This document shows positions 1 through 8,540 of a stretch of 64,000 nt of DNA, piece after piece. The DNA is from Moorena bouillonii PNG (lineage in GTDB: Bacteria; Cyanobacteriota; Cyanobacteriia; Cyanobacteriales; Coleofasciculaceae). Numbering within the stretch: position 1 is the stretch's first letter; every line of letters starts with the position of its first letter. The notes beneath the pieces are model-generated. The model worked only from the letters and a program-made list of their open reading frames with translations, was not told the DNA's origin and did no database searches. The position numbers were made by a program, and so were the translations under genes. Where the stretch lies: the NCBI RefSeq assembly GCF_001942495.1, contig NZ_MKZS01000001.1, positions 6,535,201 through 6,599,200 on the forward strand, read 5' to 3'.

Positions 1-132
1 CCGATCAAATTAGAAGTACCCATTGTGCTTGACCTAGCTGTCGCTGCTAAGCGTAAGTGCTTTACTAAGTATGAGGAAATGGAGATCGAAGAGAACGGAT
101 CGGTTCCTGAGTCAGCTGAACAAACCACTTAG
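1..132 (+). CDS. 56-aa peptide gene, copy 1 (5' end outside window)
   Basis: The first 43 visible codons match residues 14-56 of the complete copies at 497 and 1032, ending in TAG. The start codon would lie 38 bases before the window. Function is not recognised. The complete peptide has no signal sequence, two Cys about 24 residues apart, a hydrophobic middle and an acidic C-terminal third. See the complete copies for the link with the 245-aa protein downstream. Confidence 0.75.
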   Translation, partial: PIKLEVPIVLDLAVAAKRKCFTKYEEMEIEENGSVPESAEQTT

Positions 133-202
133 TCTCTTTAGTTACTTTTGACGGCTGGCTTTTAAAATCTGGGCATAAATTAAGTCCTATATTTCCTCTT
201 TA

Positions 203-230
203 TCCTCCATTCTGAGCTCAGGATGGAGGA
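203..230 (+). terminator. Hairpin after peptide copy 1
   Basis: Near-perfect 28-bp palindrome, TCCTCCAT at one end and ATGGAGGA at the other with CTGAGCTCAG in the centre, followed by CTTGTTATTTATT. It lies about 70 bp past the stop codon and is repeated after copy 2. Confidence 0.6.
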
Positions 231-258
231 CTTGTTATTTATTGGATAATTACAGCCC

Positions 259-328
259 CGTAGGGTGGGTTAGGCGGCGAGTATTTTAAAAGCTCACCTT
301 TCCACAGATCTGTCCGCCGTAACCCACC
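259..328. repeat. Dispersed inverted repeat, GGTGGGTTAGGCGG type
   Basis: Outer arms GGTGGGTTAGGCGG and CCGCCGTAACCCACC surround about 36 bases. It belongs to the family of 'GGGTGCGTTA...TAACGCACC' elements seen again at 17701-17860, 25800-25910 and 45920-46000. Confidence 0.7.
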
Positions 329-407
329 AATAGTCAGCGACTTAAGCCGTGATTAGATTGACTTGATCAAGAGTAAATTATCCCGTAATATCATCAGTTT
401 AAAAAAG

Positions 408-423
408 GTACCCTCAAGGGTAC
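408..423. promoter_or_regulatory. Palindromic operator-like site before peptide copy 2
   Basis: GTACCCT-CA-AGGGTAC, 7-bp arms, ends 73 bases before the ATG at 497. A TATAAA at 452-457 could be the -10, which would place the palindrome just upstream of the core promoter. The same site occurs at the same distance before copy 3 and before the 245-aa gene, which supports a shared regulator; the regulator is unknown. Confidence 0.6.
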
Positions 424-496
424 TGCCAAGGCAGAGCTAGATTTGACATTATATAAATGTGTTGATTGAAATTAATTACAGCAAGAGGTAAAACCC

Positions 497-667
497 ATGC
501 CTTACAAATACGATAAACCCTGTGTGTTCCAAGTTCCGATCAAATTAGAAGTACCCATTGTGCTTGACCTAGCTGTCGCTGCTAAGCGTAAGTGCTTTAC
601 TAAGTATGAGGAAATGGAGATCGAAGAGAACGGATCGGTTCCTGAGTCAGCTGAACAAACCACTTAG
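497..667 (+). CDS. 56-aa peptide gene, copy 2, unknown function
   Basis: Complete gene; ATG preceded by AGAGGT about 7 bases upstream, ends TAG. The product has no signal peptide. Residues 9-33 read C-x-F-x-V-P-I-x-L-x-V-P ... K-x-K-C, and the last 20 residues are acidic (EEMEIEENGS). The C-x-F-x-[VI]-P-I-x-[LF]-x-V-P pattern and the second Cys recur at residues 13-36 of the 245-aa protein encoded at 1690, so the peptide looks like a free-standing copy of that protein's N-terminal module. I do not recognise a family. It could be an inhibitor or leader-like partner of the larger protein, but that is speculation. Confidence 0.75.
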   Translation: MPYKYDKPCVFQVPIKLEVPIVLDLAVAAKRKCFTKYEEMEIEENGSVPESAEQTT

Positions 668-737
668 TCTCTTTAGTTACTTTTGACGGCTGGCTTTTAA
701 AATCTGGGCATAAATTAAGTCCTATATTTCCTCTTTA

Positions 738-765
738 TCCTCCATTCTGAGCTCAGGATGGAGGA
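738..765 (+). terminator. Hairpin after peptide copy 2
   Basis: Copy of the palindrome at 203-230, exactly 535 bases later and followed by the same T-rich tail. Confidence 0.6.
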
Positions 766-793
766 CTTGTTATTTATTGGATAATTACAGCCC

Positions 794-863
794 CGTAGGG
801 TGGGTTAGGCGGCGAGTATTTTAAAAGCTCACCTTTCCACAGATCTGTCCGCCGTAACCCACC
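794..863. repeat. Dispersed inverted repeat, second copy
   Basis: Same element as 259-328, carried along by the 535-bp duplication. Confidence 0.7.
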
Positions 864-942
864 AATAGTCAGCGACTTAAGCCGTGATTAGATTGACTTG
901 ATCAAGAGTAAATTATCCCGTAATATCATCAGTTAAAAAAAG

Positions 943-958
943 GTACCCTCAAGGGTAC
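943..958. promoter_or_regulatory. Palindromic operator-like site before peptide copy 3
   Basis: Same 16-bp palindrome as at 408-423, again ending 73 bases before the start codon (1032). Confidence 0.6.
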
Positions 959-1031
959 TGCCAAGGCAGAGCTAGATTTGACATTATATAAATGTGTTGA
1001 TTGAAATTAATTACAGCAAGAGGTAAAACCC

Positions 1032-1202
1032 ATGCCTTACAAATACGATAAACCCTGTGTGTTCCAAGTACCGATCAAATTAGAAGTACCCATTGTGCTT
1101 GACCTAGCTGTCGCTGCTAAGCGTAAGTGCTTTACTAAGTATGAGGAAATGGAGATCGAAGAGAACGGATCGGTTCCTGAGTCAGCTGAACAAACCACTT
1201 AA
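1032..1202 (+). CDS. 56-aa peptide gene, copy 3, unknown function
   Basis: Same 56-aa product as the copy at 497, with the same AGAGGT ribosome site; the stop is TAA rather than TAG. After this copy the repeat unit breaks off and a different, stronger terminator follows. That this copy has kept an intact reading frame together with the other two argues for selection on the peptide rather than for passive repeat growth. Confidence 0.75.
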   Translation: MPYKYDKPCVFQVPIKLEVPIVLDLAVAAKRKCFTKYEEMEIEENGSVPESAEQTT

Positions 1203-1261
1203 TCTCTGACAATAATCTTTGACGGCTGGCTTTAAATTAGTTCATAGAAATTAGTTCCTCG

Positions 1262-1293
1262 AATCCCCCTAGACTTATCAAGTCAGGGGGATT
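1262..1293 (+). terminator. Rho-independent terminator after peptide copy 3
   Basis: AATCCCCCT-a-GACTT / AAGTC-AGGGGGATT stem with a 3-base loop, followed by TTCTT. Confidence 0.8.
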
Positions 1294-1309
1294 TTCTTAA
1301 CCAGTCTCT

Positions 1310-1585
1310 TGCTAAGCTTAACGTAAGCATATGCGCTACGCGCACGCGTGCGCGTTCAGCCGTCAGCTGTCAGCCGTCAGCTTAAATAAACCTCGCACGC
1401 GTGCGCGTTCAGCTTTCTGTAACTCAGATTAAACGAATGCTGACCTGTTTTATTCTTAACGGTTTCCTCCTTAACCCTGCCGATAGCGCATATGCTTTTC
1501 ACGTAGCGTGGCCAAAGGCCTTTAGCTGATAGCTGATAACTGATAGCTGAACGCGTAGCGTGCGCGTAGCGCATATGCTTACAAG
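1310..1585. repeat. Cluster of dispersed short repeats
   Basis: Contains GCGTAGCG/CGCTACGC motifs, TCAGCCGTCAGC and AGCTGATA tandem units and the CGTAGCGTGGCCAAAGGCC element. No supported gene here; the apparent frames are translated repeat. Confidence 0.7.
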
Positions 1586-1595
1586 TTAACTAAAA

Positions 1596-1613
1596 GGTAC
1601 CCTTAAGGGTACC
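1596..1613. promoter_or_regulatory. Perfect 18-bp palindrome before the 245-aa gene
   Basis: GGTACCCTTAAGGGTACC, ending 76 bases before ATG 1690. It matches the sites before the peptide copies in both sequence and distance, although the DNA between site and gene is unrelated, so the site itself is what is conserved. Confidence 0.65.
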
Positions 1614-1689
1614 GCAACCTGTTAGTAAATTATGAGACCATTGGGAGAGATTAACACTACCTGCAAAACTACCTGATGGAGGGCAAATC

Positions 1690-2427
1690 ATGCCTGACGA
1701 AAATATCCACGAATCCGCTTACAACTGTGAGTTTGAGATTCCGATCAATTTTTTAGTTCCCTTCTCATTCAAGCCCACATTTGCTCCACAAAAGTGTACT
1801 TTCCAACTTTGCAATCACCCTGGTGCTAGTGCCAGTCCACCACCCTATGGCTTGCGTCTTGATGGACTGCTCACTGGTAATCCCAGAGATATCTATACCT
1901 TTGATTTTGAGTACGAGGGGGCAGAGGTATTCCTCGACTACACCAGCACAGGTGAGATCCGCATCTACGGAAAAGCCTTTGGTGGACAAAAACAAGGGAG
2001 GAATTACAAACAAGGGACAACTGACTACTGGGATATCAACTTTACTTACAAAGTTGTGGGACATAAAGACAACGATGCCTATGTCACGGAGAAAGCCTAT
2101 GGCAAGTACAACATTGGCATGGGTAAGGGGACAATCAAGTCTAAGAAGTTCAAGTCCTTTGATTTAGTAGACTACTTCGGTAAACATGAATACTCCTTCC
2201 GGTTTGGTGATGATACGGAGCACCGGGGCTATAAAGGTATCTCTGGCTGGGGCTGGCTGAATCATAGTGGTGCCAAAGATGGTATCTATGAGCACCTAGA
2301 TTACTCTGACTGGCTATTCGTTGCTAAAATTCCTAAACTATCCATGGCTAAATGGAAGATGATCTGCTGGAGTGGCTTAGCCAGTGCAGTCTGGTCTGAG
2401 GATGATCATAAGAAGTCCGATTATTAG
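1690..2427 (+). CDS. 245-aa protein of unknown function
   Basis: ATG preceded by GGAGG 7 bases upstream. The N-terminus (residues 13-36) shares the C-x-F-x-[IV]-P-I-x-[FL]-x-V-P module of the tandem 56-aa peptides. The rest looks like an all-beta domain: FDFEYEGAEVFLDY at about 61-74, then alternating charged and aromatic strands, and GWGWLNHSG ... SDWLFVAKIP near 186-218. Such GWLNH...SDWLF motifs resemble those of cyanobacterial PEP-CTERM-type beta proteins from memory, but here there is no signal peptide and no PEP-CTERM anchor, so a cytoplasmic product is likely. Probably co-regulated with the upstream peptides through the shared palindrome. Function unknown. Confidence 0.8.
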   Translation: MPDENIHESAYNCEFEIPINFLVPFSFKPTFAPQKCTFQLCNHPGASASPPPYGLRLDGLLTGNPRDIYTFDFEYEGAEVFLDYTSTGEIRIYGKAFGGQKQGRNYKQGTTDYWDINFTYKVVGHKDNDAYVTEKAYGKYNIGMGKGTIKSKKFKSFDLVDYFGKHEYSFRFGDDTEHRGYKGISGWGWLNHSGAKDGIYEHLDYSDWLFVAKIPKLSMAKWKMICWSGLASAVWSEDDHKKSDY

Positions 2428-2454
2428 CGATTATTTATAGCGCCGCGCCCAGTG

Positions 2455-2705
2455 TGGGGAGATGGGGAGATGGGGAGATGGGGAGATGGGAAGTGTGAGA
2501 AGTGTGGGAAGTGTGGGAAGTGTGGGGAGATGGGGAGATGGGGAGATGAAGAGATGGGGAGATGGGGAGATGAAGAGATGGGGAGATGAAGAGATGGGGA
2601 GATGGGGAGATCAGCAACTGACTCCCCAAGACGGCGCTATCTCCCGACTCCCGACTCCCGACTCCCGACTCCGGACTCCGGACTCCCGACTCCCGACTCC
2701 CCACT
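2455..2705. repeat. Low-complexity tandem repeats (GGGGAGAT and GACTCCC units)
   Basis: About 11 GGGGAGAT-like units interleaved with GTGGGAAGT units, then eight GACTCCC/GACTCCG heptamers. Frames on both strands stay open only because the units lack stops. No gene. Confidence 0.9.
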
Positions 2706-2731
2706 TTGAAGCTCCCTAAAACCAATAATGA

Positions 2732-4117
2732 CTAACCACTAACAAATTTCTTGATCTGTTCCAGTTTGTCTTTGTAGGGAGCATAGCGCAACTGCAAATC
2801 CAGCCAGAAGGACTTCTTCAGCACGCTTTTTTGGTGAGAAAAGGTATCAAAACCAGCTTTACCATGATAAGCACCCATGCCACTATCACCAACTCCACCA
2901 AATGGTAAGGAAGGAACATTTAGATGCATAACTGTTTCATTCAAGCAAACAGCACCAGCAGAGGTCTGTTGCAAAACCTGCTGTTGCTTTGATTTGTCTC
3001 TGGAGAAAAAATATAGGGCTAAGGGTTTTGGTCTTTGGTTAACTATCCCAATCGCTTCATCTAAATTACTGTATTCAATCACAGGTAGAATCGGACCAAA
3101 GATTTCCTCTTCCATCACTTTATCCTCTAAGGAAATATTGTCGATGACCGTTGGAGCAATATAGCGGTCTTCTGCATTAGTTTGTCCACCAATTATAATC
3201 TCACCATCGTTGAGTAAGCTACTCAAACGCTGATAATGTTTATCACTGATAATTCGAGCATAATCTGGACTTGTGGCGGGATCATCTCCATAAAATTTAT
3301 GGATACAGGCTTTGATTTCCTGGAGTAAATCAGATTTAATCTCCCGATTGACCAGCAGATAGTCTGGTGCAACGCAGGTTTGACCGGCATTGATAAACTT
3401 ACCCCAAACAATTCGTTTTGCTGTAGTCTCTATCGGCACATCTGTCTCCACAATGCAGGGACTTTTACCCCCCAACTCTAGGGTGACTGGGGTTAGGTGT
3501 TTGGCAGCAGCAGTCATGATAATTCTGCCAACTTGGGTGCTGCCAGTGAATAAGATATGGTCGAATTTTTCTGCTAACAGTTCCTGACTGGTTTCTACTC
3601 CCCCTTCCACTACAGCAATATAGCTAGGGTCAAAGTTTTTCTGGATAATCTCTGCGATCGCACCAGAGGTGTGAGGGGAGATTTCAGAGGGTTTGATCAC
3701 GCAACAGTTTCCGGCTGCGATCGCACCCACTAAAGGAGCAATGGCTAGAGCAAATGGATAGTTCCAGGGACTGATAATCAGTACTACTCCCAAGGGTTCG
3801 GGATAAATTTGACCCGAGCCTGGAAAATTTGCCATTGAGACCGGGACTCTTTTGGGCTTGACCCAGGATTTAATATGCTTGAGGGTGTGATCAATTTCCT
3901 GCACCAGGATAATTTCGGTAGCATAAGATTCAAATTCCGCCTTGTGCAGGTCGGCTTTCAAGCCTTCTAAAATGGCAGCATCATTTTCTAAAATAACTTG
4001 CTTGAGGCGCTTGAGTTGGGCGATCCGGAATGCCACATCTTTGGTTTTACCGGTGCTGAAAAAATTGCGCTGCTGAGCCAAAATATCTTTGACTTGACTG
4101 GTTTGTAGTTCAAGCAT
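2732..4117 (-). CDS. NAD(P)-dependent aldehyde dehydrogenase (class 3 type)
   Basis: 461 aa, the usual length of the membrane-associated or soluble class 3 family (fatty aldehyde or apocarotenal dehydrogenases of cyanobacteria). It oxidises an aldehyde to the acid with NAD(P)+. Seen: PWNYPFALAIAPLVGAIAAG cofactor-binding stretch near 117-136, ELGGKSP with the general-base Glu near 213, GQTCVAP with the catalytic Cys near 246, EEIFGPILPV near 340 and PFGGVGDSGMGAYHG near 400. Start ATG at 4117. The C-terminus ends in a short basic tail without a clear membrane helix. Monocistronic on this strand; substrate cannot be told from sequence. Confidence 0.93.
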   Translation of the reverse strand: MLELQTSQVKDILAQQRNFFSTGKTKDVAFRIAQLKRLKQVILENDAAILEGLKADLHKAEFESYATEIILVQEIDHTLKHIKSWVKPKRVPVSMANFPGSGQIYPEPLGVVLIISPWNYPFALAIAPLVGAIAAGNCCVIKPSEISPHTSGAIAEIIQKNFDPSYIAVVEGGVETSQELLAEKFDHILFTGSTQVGRIIMTAAAKHLTPVTLELGGKSPCIVETDVPIETTAKRIVWGKFINAGQTCVAPDYLLVNREIKSDLLQEIKACIHKFYGDDPATSPDYARIISDKHYQRLSSLLNDGEIIIGGQTNAEDRYIAPTVIDNISLEDKVMEEEIFGPILPVIEYSNLDEAIGIVNQRPKPLALYFFSRDKSKQQQVLQQTSAGAVCLNETVMHLNVPSLPFGGVGDSGMGAYHGKAGFDTFSHQKSVLKKSFWLDLQLRYAPYKDKLEQIKKFVSG

Positions 4118-4265
4118 CTTAAAATTTAACCCCTGAACGGAAAAAAAAAATCATTTTCTTCTGGTTCAAGGTTAGCAATTATTTGATAGGATAGTTTATT
4201 GCTAAAGACTTGCAAGAGTTGAATCAATTCAGCTCCCTGAAACCATTAAGTACATGACTTACCCA

Positions 4266-4341
4266 TTGCCCCCTAAATCCCCCAACTTTGGGGGACTTTC
4301 GTGACTTTGTCCCCCCCAGATTTGGGGGGTTAGGGGGGCAA
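4266..4341. repeat. Double-hairpin dispersed repeat, family A
   Basis: TTGCCCCCTAA ... TTAGGGGGGCAA outer arms enclose CCCCCAACTTTGGGGG and CCCCCCAGATTTGGGGGG hairpins. Same architecture at 20731-20800 (inside a gene), 23513-23601 and 28036-28112. Lies about 50 bp before futB. Confidence 0.8.
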
Positions 4342-4394
4342 AACCAACGAAACTTCGTAAGTCCTAAAGTAATCATTACGTCTGAAAACTCCCG

Positions 4395-6071
4395 ATGCCA
4401 CTAAAAATTTCAGCACTATTGAGCGGTAACAAACCATGGCATCGTCTGGGTTTGCCTGGTTGGACAGTCTCGGTAATTGCGATCGCACTCCTAATTTGCG
4501 CACCAGTCCTATTTGTGCTGGGCAGTATGTTCTCCGATTCTTCAGAAGTATGGAGTCATTTAGTCTCCACTGTCTTAGGCAGTTACATTGCCAACTCCGT
4601 TTGGTTAATCCTAGGTGTAGGTAGTGGAGTATTAATCCTTGGGGTTTCAACAGCATGGCTAGTAACCATGTGTCGCTTCTGGGGAAGCCGGGTGTTTGAA
4701 TGGGCGCTACTACTGCCTCTGGCAGCACCAGCCTATTTACTTGCCTATACTTACACCAATATGCTGGACTTTTTTGGACCCGTACAGACCTGGCTGCGGC
4801 AGCTGTTTGGCTGGACTAGCGTGCAGGATTATTGGTTTCCCAATGTCCGGTCTCTGTGGGGTGCGATCGCAATGTTGTCTCTAGTACTCTATCCCTACGT
4901 TTACCTGATCACCAGGGTAGCGTTCCTAGAGCAATCCGTGCGTACCCTAGAAGCTGCTCGTTCCCTCGGATGCAGCCCTTGGCGTGGCTTCTTCACCGTG
5001 GCTCTACCCCTAGCTAGACCAGCGATCATGGCAGGTTTGGCCTTAGCACTGATGGAAACCCTAAGCGACTTTGGGACAGTAGAGTATTTCGGTGTCAGTA
5101 CCTTCACGACAGGGATATATCGTACCTGGTTAGGTATGGGTGAGAGGTCAGCCGCTGCTCAACTAGCCGCCTGTTTGCTACTATTCATAATTGTTTTAAT
5201 TCTACTAGAACGCTGGTCTCGTAAGCAATCTCGCTACTATGAGACTGGCAGTAGTTACCAACCAATCAAGCCATTTTCACTAACTGGGGGTCGAGGTATC
5301 CTCGCGCTGTTAGCCTGTTTGCTTCCTATTGCTCTTGGATTTTTAGCACCCGCAGCATTTTTGCTGCACATGACCATTAAAAATGCTGAGGAAACCTTAG
5401 ATGATAATTTTTTGCAGCTAGCTACAAATAGTTTACTATTAGCCATTACAACAGCTGCCATTGCCATGGTCTTAGCATTAGTCATGGCTTATGGGCAACG
5501 TCTAGTGCCCAAACTAGGGATGCGCTTAGCAGTACGCACTGCTGCCATGGGTTACGCTATCCCTGGTTCAGTGATTGCAGTTGGTGTCTTAATGCCCTTA
5601 GGTCAGTTGGACAATACCATTGACAGCTGGATGCGGGCAACCTTTGGCTTATCCACTGGTTTACTTTTCAGTGGCACTATCATTGCTTTAGTATACGCCT
5701 ATCTTGTACGCTTCCTAGCAATTTCATTTAATACCGTTGAATCCAGCCTAGGTAAGATCAAGCCTAGTTTAGATGATGCCTCTCGCAGTCTCGGTTATGG
5801 ACCTACGCTGACCCTAATTAAAGTTCACGCCCCATTAATGTGGGGAGGATTGTTGACAGCAGCCATGTTAGTGTTTGTGGATGTCATGAAAGAGTTACCA
5901 GCAACTCTGATCATGCGACCGTTTAATTTTGACACCCTGGCAGTACGAGTTTACCAGTATGCCTCCGATGAACGATTAATACAGGCATCAGCACCAGCCT
6001 TAGCGATTGTTTTAGTAGGAATTATTCCAGTAATTTTATTGAGTTTAAAGATTGCTAAATCTCAGAAATAA
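4395..6071 (+). CDS. Iron(III) ABC transporter permease (FutB type)
   Basis: 558 aa, a fused two-domain permease typical of the ferric-iron family (FutB, SfuB, FbpB). It forms the inner-membrane channel for Fe3+ delivered by FutA and driven by the ATPase FutC. Seen: about 12 hydrophobic segments, and two EAA loops for the ATPase, EAARSLGCSPWRGF near 185 and DDASRSLGYGP near 460, one per half. The substrate-binding gene futA is next door on the other strand, convergent; futC is not in the window. Start ATG 4395 directly precedes the first helix. No Fur box could be identified with confidence. Confidence 0.92.
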   Translation: MPLKISALLSGNKPWHRLGLPGWTVSVIAIALLICAPVLFVLGSMFSDSSEVWSHLVSTVLGSYIANSVWLILGVGSGVLILGVSTAWLVTMCRFWGSRVFEWALLLPLAAPAYLLAYTYTNMLDFFGPVQTWLRQLFGWTSVQDYWFPNVRSLWGAIAMLSLVLYPYVYLITRVAFLEQSVRTLEAARSLGCSPWRGFFTVALPLARPAIMAGLALALMETLSDFGTVEYFGVSTFTTGIYRTWLGMGERSAAAQLAACLLLFIIVLILLERWSRKQSRYYETGSSYQPIKPFSLTGGRGILALLACLLPIALGFLAPAAFLLHMTIKNAEETLDDNFLQLATNSLLLAITTAAIAMVLALVMAYGQRLVPKLGMRLAVRTAAMGYAIPGSVIAVGVLMPLGQLDNTIDSWMRATFGLSTGLLFSGTIIALVYAYLVRFLAISFNTVESSLGKIKPSLDDASRSLGYGPTLTLIKVHAPLMWGGLLTAAMLVFVDVMKELPATLIMRPFNFDTLAVRVYQYASDERLIQASAPALAIVLVGIIPVILLSLKIAKSQK

Positions 6072-6079
6072 TTTTAATG

Positions 6080-6240
6080 CAGAATTCTAAATTCTAAATT
6101 CTAAATTCTAAATTATTCATGGTGTTGGAATCAAAAAAAAGGGAACAGGGAACAGAGAAAAGAGGAGTTTTTGCTTTCTGCGCGCTACTCCCGACTCCCT
6201 ACTCCCTACTCCCTAATACGACAGTACTTCACCTAATTTA
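6080..6240. repeat. Heptamer repeats between futB and futA
   Basis: TTCTAAA tandem units near 6085-6110, then GGGAACAG and ACTCCCT units. Convergent intergenic region; no clean terminator stem seen. Confidence 0.6.
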
Positions 6241-6246
6241 CAACTG

Positions 6247-7308
6247 TTATACCCAACCAGCAATATCCATCAGTTGAACTGCTGTAGCACTATTGGGACC
6301 ATATTGGGAAACACTGGTTGGATCTTCCTTAAAAGGAAAACCAAAGCCCGCAAGTACCGGATCAATCGGTGTTCCAGGAACCACTGGATATTCGCTATTA
6401 GCTTGAGCAAAGAAGGTCTGAGCCGTAGGGCTAGTTAGATACTCTAAGAATTTGATAGCATTTCCTGGATTAGGAGCTGTTTTCACCAAGCCGCCACCAC
6501 TGATATTAATGTGGGCACCCCGGTTTTGCTGATTGGGGAAAAATACACCAACTTTCTTGAATATCGCCTGCTTGGCAGGTTCATCGGATTTAATATAGCG
6601 AGGTAGATAATAAGTATTTGCGATCGCAATATCTGCAATCCCAGCAGCAACCGCTTCAATTTGGGCTCGATCATTACCCTGAGGCTTGCGAGCAAAGTTA
6701 CCCACAAAGCTCTCGACCCATGATTTTACTGCTGGTACACCCAGGCTAGCAATCAGTGACGCCACCAGAGACTGATTATAGACGTTGCTCGATGAGCGGA
6801 TAGCAATGCGACCTTGCCATTTGGGATCAGCCAAATTTTCGTAGGTTGACAGATCCGCAGGGTTGACTCTGTCTTTGTTATACATAATCACCCGCGCTCG
6901 CTTAGTGAAGCCAAACCAGTGATTGTCAGGGTGTCGCAGGTTAGCGGGAATCTTGGAGTTGAGTTCCGATGAATTAACCGGGGCAAAAATACCAGCCTGG
7001 TCAGCTTTCCACAGACGACCAGCGTCAACAGTGATTAAGACATCAGCAGGGCTATTGGCTCCCTCACTTTTAATCCGTTCTATTAATGGATTTGCTTTCC
7101 CCTCAATCAGATTCACTTTAATACCAGTGATGCGGGTGAAGTTGTCGTACAAGTCATCATCCGTCTTGTAGTGACGAGAGGAGTAGACATTGACTACCTC
7201 ATTCTGGGCGACTGCTCTACGAGGTTTACCCAGTTCACCCAAGGTGTAAGCCGCCATGGCTGTACCACCTGCTAGTAAGATATTTCTTCTATTGATGTTC
7301 ATCAGCAA
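6247..7308 (-). CDS. Iron(III)-binding periplasmic protein (FutA type)
   Basis: 353 aa. It captures ferric iron in the periplasm and passes it to FutB. Seen: twin-arginine signal NRRNILLAGG at the N-terminus, so Tat export of a folded protein, as known for FutA2; then VVNVYSSRHYKTDDDLY, the usual first strand with the YSSRHY iron-ligand motif, and the paired tyrosines in NTYYLPRY. C-terminal SEYPVVPGTP is typical of the family. Start: AAGGAG at 7321-7326 lies 12 bases before TTG 7308 but 18 before ATG 7302, so TTG may be used; ATG 7302 gives only two residues less. Convergent with futB. Confidence 0.93.
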   Translation of the reverse strand: MLMNINRRNILLAGGTAMAAYTLGELGKPRRAVAQNEVVNVYSSRHYKTDDDLYDNFTRITGIKVNLIEGKANPLIERIKSEGANSPADVLITVDAGRLWKADQAGIFAPVNSSELNSKIPANLRHPDNHWFGFTKRARVIMYNKDRVNPADLSTYENLADPKWQGRIAIRSSSNVYNQSLVASLIASLGVPAVKSWVESFVGNFARKPQGNDRAQIEAVAAGIADIAIANTYYLPRYIKSDEPAKQAIFKKVGVFFPNQQNRGAHINISGGGLVKTAPNPGNAIKFLEYLTSPTAQTFFAQANSEYPVVPGTPIDPVLAGFGFPFKEDPTSVSQYGPNSATAVQLMDIAGWV

Positions 7309-7347
7309 CTACTACTTTCTCTCCTTAGGATTATCGCTAAACTTATG

Positions 7348-7390
7348 CAGTAGGTATGGTAATCCAGCACCTGAGTTACCATACCTACTG
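7348..7390 (-). promoter_or_regulatory. 15-bp perfect stem-loop upstream of futA
   Basis: CAGTAGGTATGGTAA pairs perfectly with TTACCATACCTACTG across a 13-base loop, 40 bp before the futA start. No T-run follows on either strand, so it is not a standard terminator. It may be a 5'-UTR structure or a binding site. Confidence 0.5.
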
Positions 7391-8540
7391 CTATCGAAAT
7401 AAATTATCGATTAGTTTGGGAATTTTGTAAACTACCTTAGACGGTCGAATGCCAGATAAATCCTTTCAATTACCTGATTTGACTATATACTTGACCCTAT
7501 AGTAGATGATTAGGTCAGTGTGTAGAAGAGGAACTTTACTCATTATAATAGAATATTTTTAATGGCTTATCAGAAATTTATCCAAAAATTTTTCAGAGGA
7601 ATAGAGCTGAAAGTTATAGCGCTGCACCCAGGATGGAACTTCCGCCCTTAGGAAACAGGGACTGAAAAACCTTTTGAGATAAAGGGTTTAGCAATTCTTC
7701 GTGCCTGAAATTTGGCAACACCCTTACCAGCCTTACTACAATTGATAAGATTTAGCGGCTACTGACTACTGAGCGAGTCGGGAGTCGGGAGTCGGAGTAA
7801 GAATGTGGGGAGTGGGGGGAGTGGTAAAAAATCCGGCGTTGCTTAATAATGGAATGATTTTAAAAGTTTTGTGCAATGGGCATCTTGCCGTAGAATGGGC
7901 ATCTTGGTGGAACGGGCATCTTGGTGGAACGGGCATCTTGCCGTGGAATGGGCATCTTGGTGGAACGGGCATCTTGCCCGTTTCCTCTCCGCGCGGGCAG
8001 GATGCCCACTCTACTCCTATTCATTCAAAGATTCAGCAACACCAAAAATCCTGTGTACCTCACTCGTGATGAGAATTGCGATATCTCAAGTTTAGTTAAT
8101 AACTTCGTTTATGACCGCTTGTTTTTTGTTATTTATTATTAACTGAAGTGTGTTTTATATCACCGATATGATAACGTTTATGATAACGTTTATAGTCACA
8201 TTATAGGGTTTTAATTTGAGATGTGAAACTAGGATTCATGGAAAAAGCGATGCAAGGCGATATAGCATTTATAAAAATATCATGAAAACCAATGCTAATT
8301 TCTGATCACATCAAAAACTCTTTGGATCTCTTTCCTACTGCTCCCTACTCCCTACTCCCTGCTCCGAAGCTCCGAACGCGCCCCGCGTGGCCCACGGCCT
8401 CAGCTCCCTGCTCCCTTTCACCATCAATCCTATGTTTACATCTCAAATAAAAATGCTATAGCGTTTTTCCTAGCTATGAGGTACACAGAATTTTTGCCCT
8501 ATTCCCTATTCCCTGTTCCCTATTCCCTGTTCCCTATTCC
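7391..8540. other. Long intergenic region, no gene supported
   Basis: AT-rich up to 7760. Then GTCGGGAG heptamers, the GGGCATCTTG repeat block (7860-8003), a tandem ATGATAACGTTT pair near 8165-8195, and CCTATTCC / CTCCCTA units from 8330. Several overlapping frames cross the repeats but have no ribosome site or codon signal. Confidence 0.6.
7860..8003. repeat. GGAACGGGCATCTTG repeat block, family G
   Basis: Six imperfect tandem units of GTGGAACGGGCATCTTG, closed by an inverted unit (CAGGATGCCC). Related blocks at 13339-13430 and 25735-25800. Confidence 0.8.

Larger units (their letters stand above)
1..1202. repeat. Tandem triplication, 535-bp unit
   Basis: The same block occurs at 535-bp spacing: coding part at 1-132 (cut by the window edge), 497-667 and 1032-1202, with the same terminator and inverted repeat between copies. 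Copies differ by only a few bases (for example GTTCCG versus GTACCG in the peptide gene and one A/T change just before the operator), so the duplication is recent or kept alike by gene conversion. Confidence 0.95.

Noticed and set aside
1377-1574. 65-codon minus-strand frame
   Set aside because: Made of AGCTGATA and GCGTAGCG repeats.
2435-2725. Long open frames on both strands (MGRWGDGEM-like)
   Set aside because: They are translated GGGGAGAT/GACTCCC repeats without stops; no ribosome site or gene-like composition.
4330-4728. 132-codon frame antisense to futB
   Set aside because: Overlaps the well-supported futB start and a dispersed repeat; no gene signal.
7766-8142. Four overlapping frames on both strands
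   Set aside because: All cross the GGGCATCTTG repeat block; open only because the repeat lacks stops.
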